In this document: positions 52,699 through 61,894 of the stretch, piece after piece
How positions within the stretch are numbered: position 1 is the stretch's first letter
Layout: each line of letters starts with the position of its first letter
Assembly: GCF_900186965.1 (NCBI RefSeq)
Contig: NZ_LT906457.1
Span: 646,501-710,500 of the forward strand
From: Legionella spiritensis
GTDB lineage: Bacteria; Pseudomonadota; Gammaproteobacteria; Legionellales; Legionellaceae
DNA: 64,000 nucleotides
Reading direction: 5' to 3'
The notes under the pieces: generated by a model
What the model was told of the DNA's origin: nothing
Seen by the model: the letters and a program-made list of their open reading frames with translations, nothing else
The model's database searches: none
Program-made: the position numbers and the translations under genes

Positions 52699-52913
52699 AG
52701 GCTCTGTGAACCAAAATTTTCTTCGCACCATTTTTTGCGAAAAAACAGTAGCCCGTAAGGAGGCCTGCGGCCGTATTGCGGGTTTGATGTGCCCCTTATG
52801 AACGTTTTCCCGCATTACGGCTTCGCCTTCATGACGGGCTACAAGACATTATTATTTGTTGCGCAACAATAGTTGCTTTGTTTTCGATCGGAAAAAATTT
52901 GTTCACAGAGCCT
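52699..52913. repeat. Family A element, complete copy
   Basis: 215 bases from AGGCTCTGTGAACCAAAATT to TTTGTTCACAGAGCCT. The hairpin core runs from 52749 to 52842. The right end touches the last codon of the DUF853 gene on the minus strand. Confidence 0.85.
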
Positions 52914-54453
52914 AGCGCCGTTTGCGTTTAATGCCCAGAATACCAAGCAATCCGCGCGTAATTTCCCTGACTATCGTGCGGCCCATTTGTCTGACCATGG
53001 TATTTTTAGATAATTTGTCGAAGGTGGAGGGTTCCTGCCTGTTTTTTTCAGGCGCTGTTTCCGAGGTCGTTTGGTCGGTGGATTGTTGGGATCGGGCAGC
53101 CGCTTTTGCGAGGTTTTCGTTTAAAATTTCATAGGCGCTTTTTCTATCCAGTCGGGTATTGTATTTCGTGGTTAACAGAGATTGACTGACGAGTTGCTTT
53201 TTTTCATCAATGGTCAAAGGCCCCATTCTCGAACGGGGAGCGCGCAACAATACGGCGGCCAATGGTGTTGGGTAGCCTTTGTTGCTCAAGACACTGATGG
53301 CAATTTCACCAATGCCAAGGCTGGTCAATAATGTTTCATTGTCATAGTAGGGGCTATCCGGATAATTATGCGCTACCAGCCGCAATTCCTTGCGATCCTT
53401 GGCGGTGAACGCTCGTAGCGCGTGTTGTATTTTCATCCCCAGCTGGCTTAATACGGCGTCTGAAATGTCAGTCGGGTTCTGTGTACAAAAAAAGATGCCG
53501 ACGCCTTTTGAGCGTATTAATCTAATAATTTGTTCTAATTGGCCAATCAGAGCTTTGCTGGAGTTTTTAAAAAGCATGTGGGCTTCGTCGATAAAAATAA
53601 CCAGTTTGGGTTTTTCCAAATCCCCGACCTCCGGGAAGGTATGGTAAATTTCAGCCAGCAGGCACAGCATGAAAGAAGAAAATAAACGCGATTTATCCTG
53701 GATCTGACTTAATTCCAGAATGGAGATTTTGCCGTCCTTTTCATTTGCGCGAGTTAGCAGATCGGCAACGTCAAAGGAAGGCTCACCAAAAAACTGATCA
53801 GCACCCTCCTGTTCCAGAGCAATCACTTTTCTTACTATTGAGTTGATGGAAGTGGGGGACAAGTAACCGTAATTTTCTTCAAAATCCTTGTTTTCCTCAT
53901 CAGAGAGGTAACTTAAAATTTTTTTCAGATCCTTGATATCCAGCAACGGCAGTTGATGATCATCGCAATATTTGAATACTACGCTGATAATACTTTCCTG
54001 GGTCTCATTTAATTCGAGAATTTTGGCCAGTAACGTCGGACCAAATTCAGAAACGGTGGCTCTGAGTTGTACACCCTGATCGTCACTGAGTTTCAGCAGT
54101 TCCACCGGAAAAGGGCGGGGTTCAAAAGGTAGTCCGATGACATCCTGACGTTTTTTGATGGCTTCATTGCAGGTGCCGGCAAACGCCATGCCACTCAAAT
54201 CTCCCTTGATGTCCATGAGTAAACTTGGAATATCGTTCTCAGATAACAATTCGGCAAACATTTGGATGGTTTTGGTTTTTCCCGTACCGGTTGCGCCACA
54301 AATCAAGCCGTGCCTGTTGAGAGATTTGAGTGGAATGTTAATCCAACTGTTGGTAACCGGTTTTTGTTCATAAATGGCACATCCGAAAGTGATGCTGTTT
54401 TTATCTTGCGGATATCCGGTTGCTATGTATTCTTTAAAAGCCGAAAGTGTCAC
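52912..54453 (-). CDS. HerA-like ATPase (DUF853 / YjgR family)
   Basis: 513 residues. Walker A is GATGTGKTKTIQ (residues about 52-63) and Walker B is KLVIFIDEAHML (about 286-297). Preceding segments such as RHGLIC, LLMDIKGDLSGMA and GIFFCTQNPTDI are the DUF853 family pattern, related to the HerA/FtsK group of DNA-translocating ATPases. The role of this family is not established. The C-terminal 60 residues are basic (RKRR end). The TAG stop lies across the end of a family A element, so the last residues may have been altered by its insertion. Confidence 0.87.
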   Translation of the reverse strand: MTLSAFKEYIATGYPQDKNSITFGCAIYEQKPVTNSWINIPLKSLNRHGLICGATGTGKTKTIQMFAELLSENDIPSLLMDIKGDLSGMAFAGTCNEAIKKRQDVIGLPFEPRPFPVELLKLSDDQGVQLRATVSEFGPTLLAKILELNETQESIISVVFKYCDDHQLPLLDIKDLKKILSYLSDEENKDFEENYGYLSPTSINSIVRKVIALEQEGADQFFGEPSFDVADLLTRANEKDGKISILELSQIQDKSRLFSSFMLCLLAEIYHTFPEVGDLEKPKLVIFIDEAHMLFKNSSKALIGQLEQIIRLIRSKGVGIFFCTQNPTDISDAVLSQLGMKIQHALRAFTAKDRKELRLVAHNYPDSPYYDNETLLTSLGIGEIAISVLSNKGYPTPLAAVLLRAPRSRMGPLTIDEKKQLVSQSLLTTKYNTRLDRKSAYEILNENLAKAAARSQQSTDQTTSETAPEKNRQEPSTFDKLSKNTMVRQMGRTIVREITRGLLGILGIKRKRR

Positions 54454-54605
54454 TTTGTCATCCTTAAAAAGCTTTTCATATGCCCATTTTTATTATTAGA
54501 GCGTGTTATCAGTTACATTATAGCCCTGTTTTTACAGACCATACGCCATTCCGGACTATAAGACGTTACCCGGATGCGGCGAAGGATGGTATGTATGGGA
54601 TAAAA

Positions 54606-55136
54606 TCAGTGACGCGTTGCCCGATTTTTTTTATCAAATAACGGATTGGTTTTGTCTGCCAGTATTCCGGCGACAATACTTCCTTGATAAAACGGCGCTT
54701 TTTTATTGATTTCCGAAGATTTAATAGCAATCTGATCCCAGCCGTGAGAGACCAGATAGTCCATGGATGTGGCATAGACCACTTTGGGAATATTGGCCCA
54801 GACTACGGCGCTTTGACACATGGCACAGGGTTCGGCGGTCGTGTATAACGTGACTTTTGACCAATCCACGTCCGGATGTGCCTTGGCACAGTTATTAATG
54901 GCTACTATCTCGCCATGGAATGTCGGGTTTATTTGACTGGCATTGACTCCTGTGGCGAGTATTTTCCCGGTGACATTATCAACAATAACCGCACCAAACG
55001 GTGCTTGCGGGTTTTGTTTCGCCATGTCTATGGCCATTTGCATATAATACTCATCGGTTTTTGAGGATGAGGCGTAAGCACCGTGCCATAACCATGGGGT
55101 CAACAGGATCAGGGTAACGATTTGCAAAGGCTTCAT
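54606..55136 (-). CDS. Exported nucleoside/tRNA-type deaminase
   Basis: About 176 residues from ATG 55136 (MKPLQIVTL); the ATG at 55157 would place a charged stretch before the signal. Residues 1-22 are a signal peptide (LQIVTLILLTPWLWHGAYAS). The rest is a cytidine/guanine deaminase domain: zinc ligands and the proton shuttle Glu in FHGEIVAIN, and the PCAMC pair in TTAEPCAMCQSAVVW. Relatives deaminate guanine or cytosine nucleosides in the cytosol; a periplasmic form is unusual. Single gene between the DUF853 gene and rpoD. Export is inferred from the N-terminus. Confidence 0.8.
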   Translation of the reverse strand: MKPLQIVTLILLTPWLWHGAYASSSKTDEYYMQMAIDMAKQNPQAPFGAVIVDNVTGKILATGVNASQINPTFHGEIVAINNCAKAHPDVDWSKVTLYTTAEPCAMCQSAVVWANIPKVVYATSMDYLVSHGWDQIAIKSSEINKKAPFYQGSIVAGILADKTNPLFDKKNRATRH

Positions 55137-55245
55137 ATCAGATTCTCTATTTTTCAAGCCAAAAACGCCATGTCCATTTTGAAGTATGTTGCGGATCAGA
55201 GGTCATGCGTTTGATTATTACGAATGAAACATCCATGTTTTTGCG

Positions 55246-55286
55246 TGCTGTTGACCATCCAAAAGGCCATATCATGGTCAACAGCA
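55246..55286 (-). terminator. Inverted repeat after rpoD
   Basis: Arms TGCTGTTGACCAT and ATGGTCAACAGCA (13 perfect pairs) around 15 bases, starting 13 bases beyond the rpoD stop on the minus strand. No T-run follows, so termination is likely but not certain. Confidence 0.5.
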
Positions 55287-55298
55287 GCCTATTTTCGA

Positions 55299-57182
55299 TT
55301 AACTTTCATCGCCTTCCAGGAAACTGCGTAATTTCTCGGAACGTGACGGATGACGAAGTTTGCGTAATGCCTTGGCTTCAATCTGGCGTATGCGTTCGCG
55401 TGTGACGTCAAACTGTTTGCCTACTTCTTCCAGGGTATGGTCGGTATTCATCTCGATACCGAAACGCATGCGAAGTACTTTCGCTTCACGAGGCGTCAAT
55501 GTTTCCAGAATTTCGAGGGTGGCCTCACGCAGACCTTCTGCCGTTGCCCGATCAACAGGGGATTCAATATTGTTATCCTCAATAAAATCACCCAGATGCG
55601 AATCGTCGTCATCACCGACCGGTGTTTCCATGGAAATGGGTTCTTTCGCAATTTTCAGAACCTTGCGAATTTTATCTTCACTCAGATCCATTTTTTCAGC
55701 CAGTTCCTCAGGAGTGGCTTCACGGCCTGTTTCCTGAAGAATCTGACGGGAAATACGGTTTAGTTTGTTGATGGTTTCAATCATATGGACAGGAATACGA
55801 ATGGTTCTTGCCTGATCCGCAATGGAACGGGTGATGGCTTGTCGAATCCACCAGGTTGCGTAGGTTGAGAATTTGTAACCACGGCGGTATTCGAATTTAT
55901 CGACCGCTTTCATCAAGCCGATATTGCCCTCCTGAATCAAATCCAGGAATTGCAGGCCGCGATTCGTGTATTTTTTGGCAATGGATATAACCAGACGCAG
56001 GTTGGCTTCCACCATTTCCTTTTTAGCACGGCGGGCTTTCGCTTCACCAATAGACATTTTTTTATTGATGTCCTTGATTTCACTGATGGTCAATCCGTAT
56101 TCTTCCTCGAAAGCGGCCAGTCGTGTTTGCAGCCGTATAATTTCATCACGGTATTCGGCAATACGTTCCAAATCAAGCTTTTTAGCCTGTTTGCCGGTCA
56201 GCGTATCCAGCCACGTTTGATCGGTTTCCTGGCCGGGGAAGGTGTCAATAAACAGTTTACGGGGGATACGGGCTTTCTCGATACAAAGACGCATAATGCC
56301 GCGTTCAAATTCACGAATGTGGTTACGTAATTGCCTGAAATGACGGGTCAGTTTGTCCACCTGTCTTGACGTCAGTTTCAGTTTCAAAAACGACTCGGAC
56401 ATGATTTCCATAAGTTCGACGGTTACCTTATCCGTGCGACCTTTGTTGCGCAGGGCATCCATGGCACTGTCATAGGTAGTCTGTAGCTCATCAAAATAAG
56501 CTTTTGCCTGTTCCGGATTCGGACCGTCGTCGGTTTCAGTCAGGCCGCCTCCATCACCGTCACCTTCCTCGTCCGTCGATTCAATCTCTTCGCGTTCCAG
56601 TATTTGCTCTTGCTGTGATTCGTCCAGCATGGAACCGATGTTAGCTGCCGGCGCTTCATCATCATCGGAGTCGGAAAATCCGCTGATGATTTCGCTAAGC
56701 CGCATTTCCTCGTCCTGCACCCGTTGGTAATCTTCCAGAACAAGCTGCACGGTCTCAGGATAATGAGCCAGGGATTTCAGTACCTGATAAATACCTTCCT
56801 CAATACGCTTGGCGATGCGTATTTCACCTTCCCGGGTCAGCAACTCAACCGTGCCCATCTCGCGCATGTACATGCGAACCGGATCGGTAGTGCGTCCCGT
56901 TTCCTTATCGACGGAAGCAAGAACGGCGGCCGCTTCCTCAACGTCCTCAGGTGCCTCTTCGGTATTACCGAGCAACGCCAGTTCGTCTTCACTGGGAGGT
57001 AACTCGAATACCTTGATGTTCATGCTTTCCAGCATACTGATGATGTCATCAAAATGTTCGGTATCGACAATGTTGGGCAGCAAATCATTAATCTGGGCAT
57101 AGGTTAGATAATTTTGCTCTTTACCTAATCTGATGACTTTAGTGATTTGCGAGAGCTGCTGTTCTTGATCATTTGTGCTCAT
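55299..57182 (-). CDS. rpoD: RNA polymerase primary sigma factor sigma-70
   Basis: 627 residues, usual for gammaproteobacterial RpoD. Region 1.1 is at the N-terminus; a long acidic non-conserved segment lies around residues 150-240; region 2 is [20 protein letters not shown], including the -10 recognition helix; region 3 follows; region 4 is [20 protein letters not shown] and [12 protein letters not shown] for the -35. It directs transcription of housekeeping genes. Last gene of the rpsU-yqeY-dnaG-rpoD operon; dnaG ends 80 bases upstream. Confidence 0.98.
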   Translation of the reverse strand: MSTNDQEQQLSQITKVIRLGKEQNYLTYAQINDLLPNIVDTEHFDDIISMLESMNIKVFELPPSEDELALLGNTEEAPEDVEEAAAVLASVDKETGRTTDPVRMYMREMGTVELLTREGEIRIAKRIEEGIYQVLKSLAHYPETVQLVLEDYQRVQDEEMRLSEIISGFSDSDDDEAPAANIGSMLDESQQEQILEREEIESTDEEGDGDGGGLTETDDGPNPEQAKAYFDELQTTYDSAMDALRNKGRTDKVTVELMEIMSESFLKLKLTSRQVDKLTRHFRQLRNHIREFERGIMRLCIEKARIPRKLFIDTFPGQETDQTWLDTLTGKQAKKLDLERIAEYRDEIIRLQTRLAAFEEEYGLTISEIKDINKKMSIGEAKARRAKKEMVEANLRLVISIAKKYTNRGLQFLDLIQEGNIGLMKAVDKFEYRRGYKFSTYATWWIRQAITRSIADQARTIRIPVHMIETINKLNRISRQILQETGREATPEELAEKMDLSEDKIRKVLKIAKEPISMETPVGDDDDSHLGDFIEDNNIESPVDRATAEGLREATLEILETLTPREAKVLRMRFGIEMNTDHTLEEVGKQFDVTRERIRQIEAKALRKLRHPSRSEKLRSFLEGDES

Positions 57183-57261
57183 AGGTACTTATAAACTTAT
57201 TGATTAAAAATCCAAAAAAAGGCTTTGATTATAAACCCGCTAAAATAAACATGCTAGTAAA

Positions 57262-58992
57262 TCATGGCTTAATTTTTATCATCCTTTGTTTAAGCATGTC
57301 TCGTAATAACATCCTTTCAGAAATAGTTAAGCCTTGTTTTCTTGATTTTGCAATGTATTGGTTAATTTTATTTTCCAGATTCTGCTTTTGGAGGAATTCA
57401 AGGATGTCGATAAATTCCCCGGCAAGGTCTTTTTCAGGAACCTGATGATCCCAGCCCGCCAGCTTGTTGAGTGATTCGAACAGCTCCGTGTTTCGCCATA
57501 ATTCAACGAGGGTTGCGGTATTGATGTCAGGTTGACTGCGCACCTGGTGAAGCAATTGTCGGAGTACTTCCTGTCCGTCCCCGTCAAGTGTGATATTTTT
57601 GTTTTGCAATTCACAGTTGCGGTAAATGTCCGGGTGTTGAATTAACAGCGCGATGGCCAACCGGATGGGCGAGCGGCTAATGGTTTTTTGACGATTGTCG
57701 GCGTCTGGTTCGGTTTTATCAGCCAGCATGCGGGAGAGGCGATGGCTTTCTATCAGGGTCATCCGTGATAACTCATCAATCAGTATTTGTTTGCCGGGAC
57801 CTTCCGGGATGTTTTGCATATAAGGTTTGGCGCTGTGAATTAACTGGGTTTTTCCGGCACTACGGCGTGTATCGATGTCTTTGCCCAGAGTATCAAAAAA
57901 GAACTGGGTTAAAGGAATGGCCTGCTGCAAACGGGTCTGAAACTGCTCCGTGCCTTCTTCACGCACCAGACTGTCCGGATCATAACCTTCGGGAAGAAAA
58001 ATAAAATTGGCGTCAAGACCTGAGTTAAGCTGGGGAAGGGTATTTTCAAGGGCGCGCCAGGCAGCCTGGCGTCCGGCCAAATCGCCGTCAAAACAGAAAA
58101 TCAAACGCTGCGTGTGTTTGCCGAGCAATTGAATATGGTAAGTGCTTGTGGCGGTCCCGAGGGTTGCGACTACATTGGAAAAACCGTGTTGTGCCAGGGC
58201 AATGACATCCATGTAGCCTTCCACAACAAGAATGGCCTGTGGGTTGGGATTGGCTTGCAAAACCTGATGCAAACCATACAACTCCCGATTTTTCTGAAAA
58301 ATGATGGTTTCAGGGGAGTTGAGATATTTCGGTTTTTGCGACGAATCAATAGCGCGTCCGCCAAAACCTATAATTCGTCCATGACGGTCATGAATGGGAA
58401 ACATGATTCGTTGGCGATAGCGATCATAGGTTTGGCCATCGTCTTTGCGAACCAGCATGCCGGTCGTTACCAAGTCAGCGTGGTTGGCTCTGAACCGGTT
58501 TTCCAGAGTATGCCAGCCGGGAGGCGCAAAGCCCAGTTGAAATTTTTTAGCTACCTCGCCGGTTAACCCACGCTGCCGCAGGTATGGTACCGCCTGTTCG
58601 TGATCGGATTTCAAGGTCTGCTGATAAAACCGGCAAACGTTGTCCATAAGTTGATAAAGGGTTAATGATTGTTGATTTTTTTCGCTATGGCCATCACGCG
58701 GCACCTGCAAACCCGCTCTTGCAGCAAGTGTTTCAACCGCCTCTATGAAGTTCTGGCTCAGGTAATTCATAACAAAACTGATGGAGTTACCGCTCGCGCC
58801 GCAACCGAAACAATGATAGAACTGTTTTTTTGCCACTACGTTGAAGGAAGGGGTTTTTTCATTGTGAAAAGGGCAGCAGGCAACGTAGCTGTTACCCTGT
58901 TTTTTTAAAGGAAGGTAGCTGTCAATTAATTCGACGAGGTCAGTGTGGCTCAGGAGCTCGTTGATAAATGACTGAGGTATTAAACCAGTCAT
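57262..58992 (-). CDS. dnaG: DNA primase
   Basis: 576 residues. The N-terminal zinc-binding domain has CCPFHNEKTPSF and YHCFGCGASG. The TOPRIM core has ILVVEGYMDVIAL, preceded by the polymerase domain with GFGGRAIDSSQKPKYLNSPE and followed by IFCFDGDLAGRQAAWRALE. The C-terminal helicase-binding region is present. It makes RNA primers for replication. Start at 58992 is the only in-frame ATG that keeps the zinc domain. It lies between yqeY and rpoD in the macromolecular-synthesis operon. Confidence 0.97.
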   Translation of the reverse strand: MTGLIPQSFINELLSHTDLVELIDSYLPLKKQGNSYVACCPFHNEKTPSFNVVAKKQFYHCFGCGASGNSISFVMNYLSQNFIEAVETLAARAGLQVPRDGHSEKNQQSLTLYQLMDNVCRFYQQTLKSDHEQAVPYLRQRGLTGEVAKKFQLGFAPPGWHTLENRFRANHADLVTTGMLVRKDDGQTYDRYRQRIMFPIHDRHGRIIGFGGRAIDSSQKPKYLNSPETIIFQKNRELYGLHQVLQANPNPQAILVVEGYMDVIALAQHGFSNVVATLGTATSTYHIQLLGKHTQRLIFCFDGDLAGRQAAWRALENTLPQLNSGLDANFIFLPEGYDPDSLVREEGTEQFQTRLQQAIPLTQFFFDTLGKDIDTRRSAGKTQLIHSAKPYMQNIPEGPGKQILIDELSRMTLIESHRLSRMLADKTEPDADNRQKTISRSPIRLAIALLIQHPDIYRNCELQNKNITLDGDGQEVLRQLLHQVRSQPDINTATLVELWRNTELFESLNKLAGWDHQVPEKDLAGEFIDILEFLQKQNLENKINQYIAKSRKQGLTISERMLLRDMLKQRMIKIKP

Positions 58993-59000
58993 GTGTGATA

Positions 59001-59444
59001 CTAGCTCAATCTGGCCTTGATTAACGCGCTGACCTTGCTCATGTCTGCCCGTCCTTGCAACTGAGGTTTCAAGTGCGCCATAACTTTACCCATATCGCTT
59101 ATTTTTTCGGCGCCATGTTCCAGAATAGCGGCAGAGACCATATTTTCAATGTCCGCTTCGGAAAGAGGCTCCGGCAGATAAAGACTGATAATATCCAGTT
59201 CAAACTGTTCCTGTTCCACCAGATCCTGTCGTTCGGCGGCACTGAATTGGGTGATGGATTCCTTGCGTTGCTTGGCCAGCTTGTCAAGAATGACCAGCAT
59301 ACGTGCATCATCAACAGTAATACGCTCATCGACTTCGACTTGTTTGACGGCAGCAGTAATCAGCCTGAGCGTCTCCAGCTTCTTTTTATCCCGGGCACGC
59401 ATGGCTTCTTTGAGATCGTGACTGATGCGGTCTTTTATAGTCAT
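59001..59444 (-). CDS. yqeY: GatB/YqeY domain protein
   Basis: 147 residues. The start KDRISHDLKEAMRARDKKKLETLRLITAAVKQVE and the ending GKVMAHLKPQLQGRADMSKVSALI are the YqeY signature, related to the C-terminal tRNA-interacting domain of GatB. It probably helps tRNA-dependent amidation or another tRNA process; this is inferred from the family. The ATG overlaps the rpsU stop by one base (TAATG), so translation is coupled, and dnaG follows after 8 bases. This gene between rpsU and dnaG is found in many gammaproteobacteria. Confidence 0.93.
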   Translation of the reverse strand: MTIKDRISHDLKEAMRARDKKKLETLRLITAAVKQVEVDERITVDDARMLVILDKLAKQRKESITQFSAAERQDLVEQEQFELDIISLYLPEPLSEADIENMVSAAILEHGAEKISDMGKVMAHLKPQLQGRADMSKVSALIKARLS

Positions 59445-59671
59445 TATTTGCGTCGACGTTTCAGGTTACGACGGGATGATGTGTCACGCGCCAGTTTTTT
59501 CAAATGACGTTTGATAGCGGCTGCTTGCTTGCGTTTACGCTCCGCAGTGGGCTTTTCATAAAACTCGCGACGGCGTAATTCAGTCAAAACACCGGCTTTT
59601 TCACAGGAACGCTTGAAGCGTCGCAGTGCGTATTCAGGGTTTTCGCCTTCTTTCACACGAACGGTAGGCAT
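59444..59671 (-). CDS. rpsU: 30S ribosomal protein S21
   Basis: 75 residues, very basic. [27 protein letters not shown] and [22 protein letters not shown] are typical S21. It binds the 30S head and helps start-site selection on mRNA. First gene of the operon rpsU-yqeY-dnaG-rpoD. The shared 145-base gap with tsaD holds both promoters. Confidence 0.98.
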   Translation of the reverse strand: MPTVRVKEGENPEYALRRFKRSCEKAGVLTELRRREFYEKPTAERKRKQAAAIKRHLKKLARDTSSRRNLKRRRK

Positions 59672-59816
59672 TATTAAATAGTCCTCTGGTATAATTAATC
59701 ACAACAGGTTGGCAATTCTAGTGGCAGTTGCCGCAATCGTCAAGATTATTCTGTTTTTTACCTGAAATCGTTATACAATAGTGTCTTATTTTTAGTCATG
59801 ATACCTTGAGGTACTG

Positions 59817-60830
59817 ATGCTTGTTTTAGGAATTGAGTCCTCCTGTGATGAAACAGGGATAGCTCTCTATGATTCATACCGCGGTCTTGTCGGACATGCC
59901 CTGCATTCCCAGATTACCACTCACCGGCTGTATGGCGGGGTGGTTCCGGAACTGGCTTCCCGTGATCACGTCAATTATCTGATTCCTCTTCTGGATGACG
60001 TATTGGAACAGGCCGGATTACATACGTCCGCTATTGACGGAATTGCTTACACGGCCGGTCCGGGTTTGATTGGCGCGTTGCTGACCGGGGCCTGTTTGGC
60101 AAAAAGTCTGGCTTTTAGCCTGGACCGTCCGTCCCTGGCCATCCATCATCTGGAAGCGCACATTCTGGCAGCCATGCTCGATACCCCGGAGCTTGATTTT
60201 CCCTTTCTGGCTCTTTTGGTGTCAGGCGGCCATACCCAGCTTATCGAGGCACGTGGTCTCGGGGACTATCGTTTGCTGGGTGATACCCTCGACGATGCGG
60301 TGGGTGAGGCGTTCGATAAAACGGCAAAATTGATGGGGATCCCATACCCGGGCGGAGCCGGATTGGCCGAGCTCGCGGATCAATGTCCCGTTTCAGTACG
60401 GCGGCATTTTTCTCCGTTTCCACGACCCATGACGGACAGGCCGGGCCTGGATTTTAGTTTCAGCGGCCTTAAAACACATGCGATGACCACCTGGAACAAC
60501 AGCACCAGAGATCATGAGGCGAAAATGGCGATTGCCCACGCCTTTCAACAGGCCATTATTGATACACTGCTGATTAAATGCCGGCGAGCCGTGGAAAAAA
60601 CGGCGATTGATCGGCTGGTTGTTGCCGGGGGAGTTGGAGCGAATCGGGCATTACGGGATTCGTTGTTTGCCATGATGGAGGAAACACGGGGGGAGGTTTA
60701 TTTCCCGAGGGCGGAATATTGTACGGATAATGGCGCGATGATCGCCTTTGCGGGATTTCTCCATTTCCAGGCCGGGCGTGCGGACAGCGGCCATGCCATA
60801 GATGTCAAGGCTCGCTGGCCCCTCGCCTGA
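59817..60830 (+). CDS. tsaD: tRNA N6-adenosine threonylcarbamoyltransferase
   Basis: 337 residues. [19 protein letters not shown] starts the ASKHA fold; [12 protein letters not shown] gives the iron/zinc ligand pair of histidines, and [10 protein letters not shown] and [12 protein letters not shown] complete the family pattern. With TsaB/E it attaches the threonylcarbamoyl group to A37 of ANN-decoding tRNAs. Divergent from rpsU, the usual gammaproteobacterial order. Confidence 0.97.
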   Translation: MLVLGIESSCDETGIALYDSYRGLVGHALHSQITTHRLYGGVVPELASRDHVNYLIPLLDDVLEQAGLHTSAIDGIAYTAGPGLIGALLTGACLAKSLAFSLDRPSLAIHHLEAHILAAMLDTPELDFPFLALLVSGGHTQLIEARGLGDYRLLGDTLDDAVGEAFDKTAKLMGIPYPGGAGLAELADQCPVSVRRHFSPFPRPMTDRPGLDFSFSGLKTHAMTTWNNSTRDHEAKMAIAHAFQQAIIDTLLIKCRRAVEKTAIDRLVVAGGVGANRALRDSLFAMMEETRGEVYFPRAEYCTDNGAMIAFAGFLHFQAGRADSGHAIDVKARWPLA

Positions 60831-60842
60831 GGTGTCTTCACT

Positions 60843-61643
60843 TTATTCTTTCGGGTTTACGTCTTTTGCTGTTTGCGGTTTTTTCGGCTCGGCGGTTTTT
60901 TTGCCGGTTGTTTTTTTCCTGACGGTTTTTTTATGGCGTTGCGGTTGCGGTTTTTCCCCGGGGTTTTCTTCCTGGACTTCGTCGCTGGTCAATATTTTGG
61001 TTTCAGGCTGGGTTAACTGGTCGGCAATGCTGTTTTCAGAGCCCTGGCGAAAGAGAATTTTGGGCTCTTCGCCGTCAATAAGTCGGGTAATATTATTGCG
61101 GTGCTGAAAGAGGATAAAAACAGCGATAAAGAACAGGGGAACGATAATATCAACTTGCCCAATGGTAAAGGCCGAGTAGACGGGAGCGAGTGTTATGGCC
61201 GTCATGGAGGCGAGGGAGGAGTAACGGCTGTAATTGGCTACGACTAGCCAGGTCGCAATGACCATTCCCCCGAGGATGAGATTCAGGCAAAAAAGCGCTC
61301 CGATTGCCGTGGCGACTCCTTTTCCACCCTTGAAACCAAAGAATACGGGATAGATATGACCCATGACCGCGGCAAAGCAGACAAAGCCAAGCGTTAACGG
61401 GCTTACGTCAAATAATCGGGCGATGGCCACGGGAATGACGCCTTTTAACACATCGGCGATCAGTACGAGAACCGCGTATTTTTTTCCAGCCAGCCTGAGT
61501 ACATTGGTTGCGCCGGGATTTTTTGAACCGCCAACGCGTGGATCAGGAAGGGAGAATACGCGGCTGACAATAATTGCGGAACTGAAGGAGCCGAATAAAT
61601 AACCAATAGCTACAACCAGCAAAAATAATAAAAAATCAACCAT
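60843..61643 (-). CDS. plsY: Acyl-phosphate glycerol-3-phosphate acyltransferase with C-terminal extension
   Basis: About 266 residues from ATG 61643 (MVDFLLFLLV); an ATG at 61673 gives ten more residues. Residues 1-195 are PlsY: GYLFGSFSSAIIVSR, GSKNPGATNVLRL, the FGFKGGKGVATAIG loop and the HRNNITRLIDGEEPK ending, with about five membrane helices. It makes lysophosphatidic acid from acyl phosphate in the inner membrane. Residues 196-266 are an added tail rich in Lys, Pro, Glu and Thr, not normal for PlsY (about 200 residues), probably disordered. Convergent with tsaD, stops 12 bases apart. Confidence 0.93.
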   Translation of the reverse strand: MVDFLLFLLVVAIGYLFGSFSSAIIVSRVFSLPDPRVGGSKNPGATNVLRLAGKKYAVLVLIADVLKGVIPVAIARLFDVSPLTLGFVCFAAVMGHIYPVFFGFKGGKGVATAIGALFCLNLILGGMVIATWLVVANYSRYSSLASMTAITLAPVYSAFTIGQVDIIVPLFFIAVFILFQHRNNITRLIDGEEPKILFRQGSENSIADQLTQPETKILTSDEVQEENPGEKPQPQRHKKTVRKKTTGKKTAEPKKPQTAKDVNPKE

Positions 61644-61711
61644 GATGCCTCCCAGCTTAGGAACGATCATCATTATCAGATATTAAGGATAAATTGTGAA
61701 GGGTTGAGACT

Positions 61712-61872
61712 AGATTCTGTGAACCAACATTTTCCCAGCTGCAAATGCGGCTAACTGGCGCCATTATGTCTTTGAATTCGTTAAATAGAATCCGCTATTC
61801 GCCTCATTCAAAGATATAATGGCACTCAATGAACCACATTTTCGCTTTGCGAAAATGTGGTTCACAGAACCT
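61712..61872. repeat. Family B element, complete copy
   Basis: 161 bases with terminal repeats AGATTCTGTGAACCA and TGGTTCACAGAACCT. It contains CAGCTGCAAATGCGGC, the imperfect palindrome TTTGAATTCGTTAAATAG...CGCTATTCGCCTCATTCAAAG, and a second hairpin AACCACATTTTCGC / GCGAAAATGTGGTT. TA flank on the left. Lies between plsY and hemW. Confidence 0.8.
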
Positions 61873-61894
61873 GGGGAAATAATTTATGCCGGGT

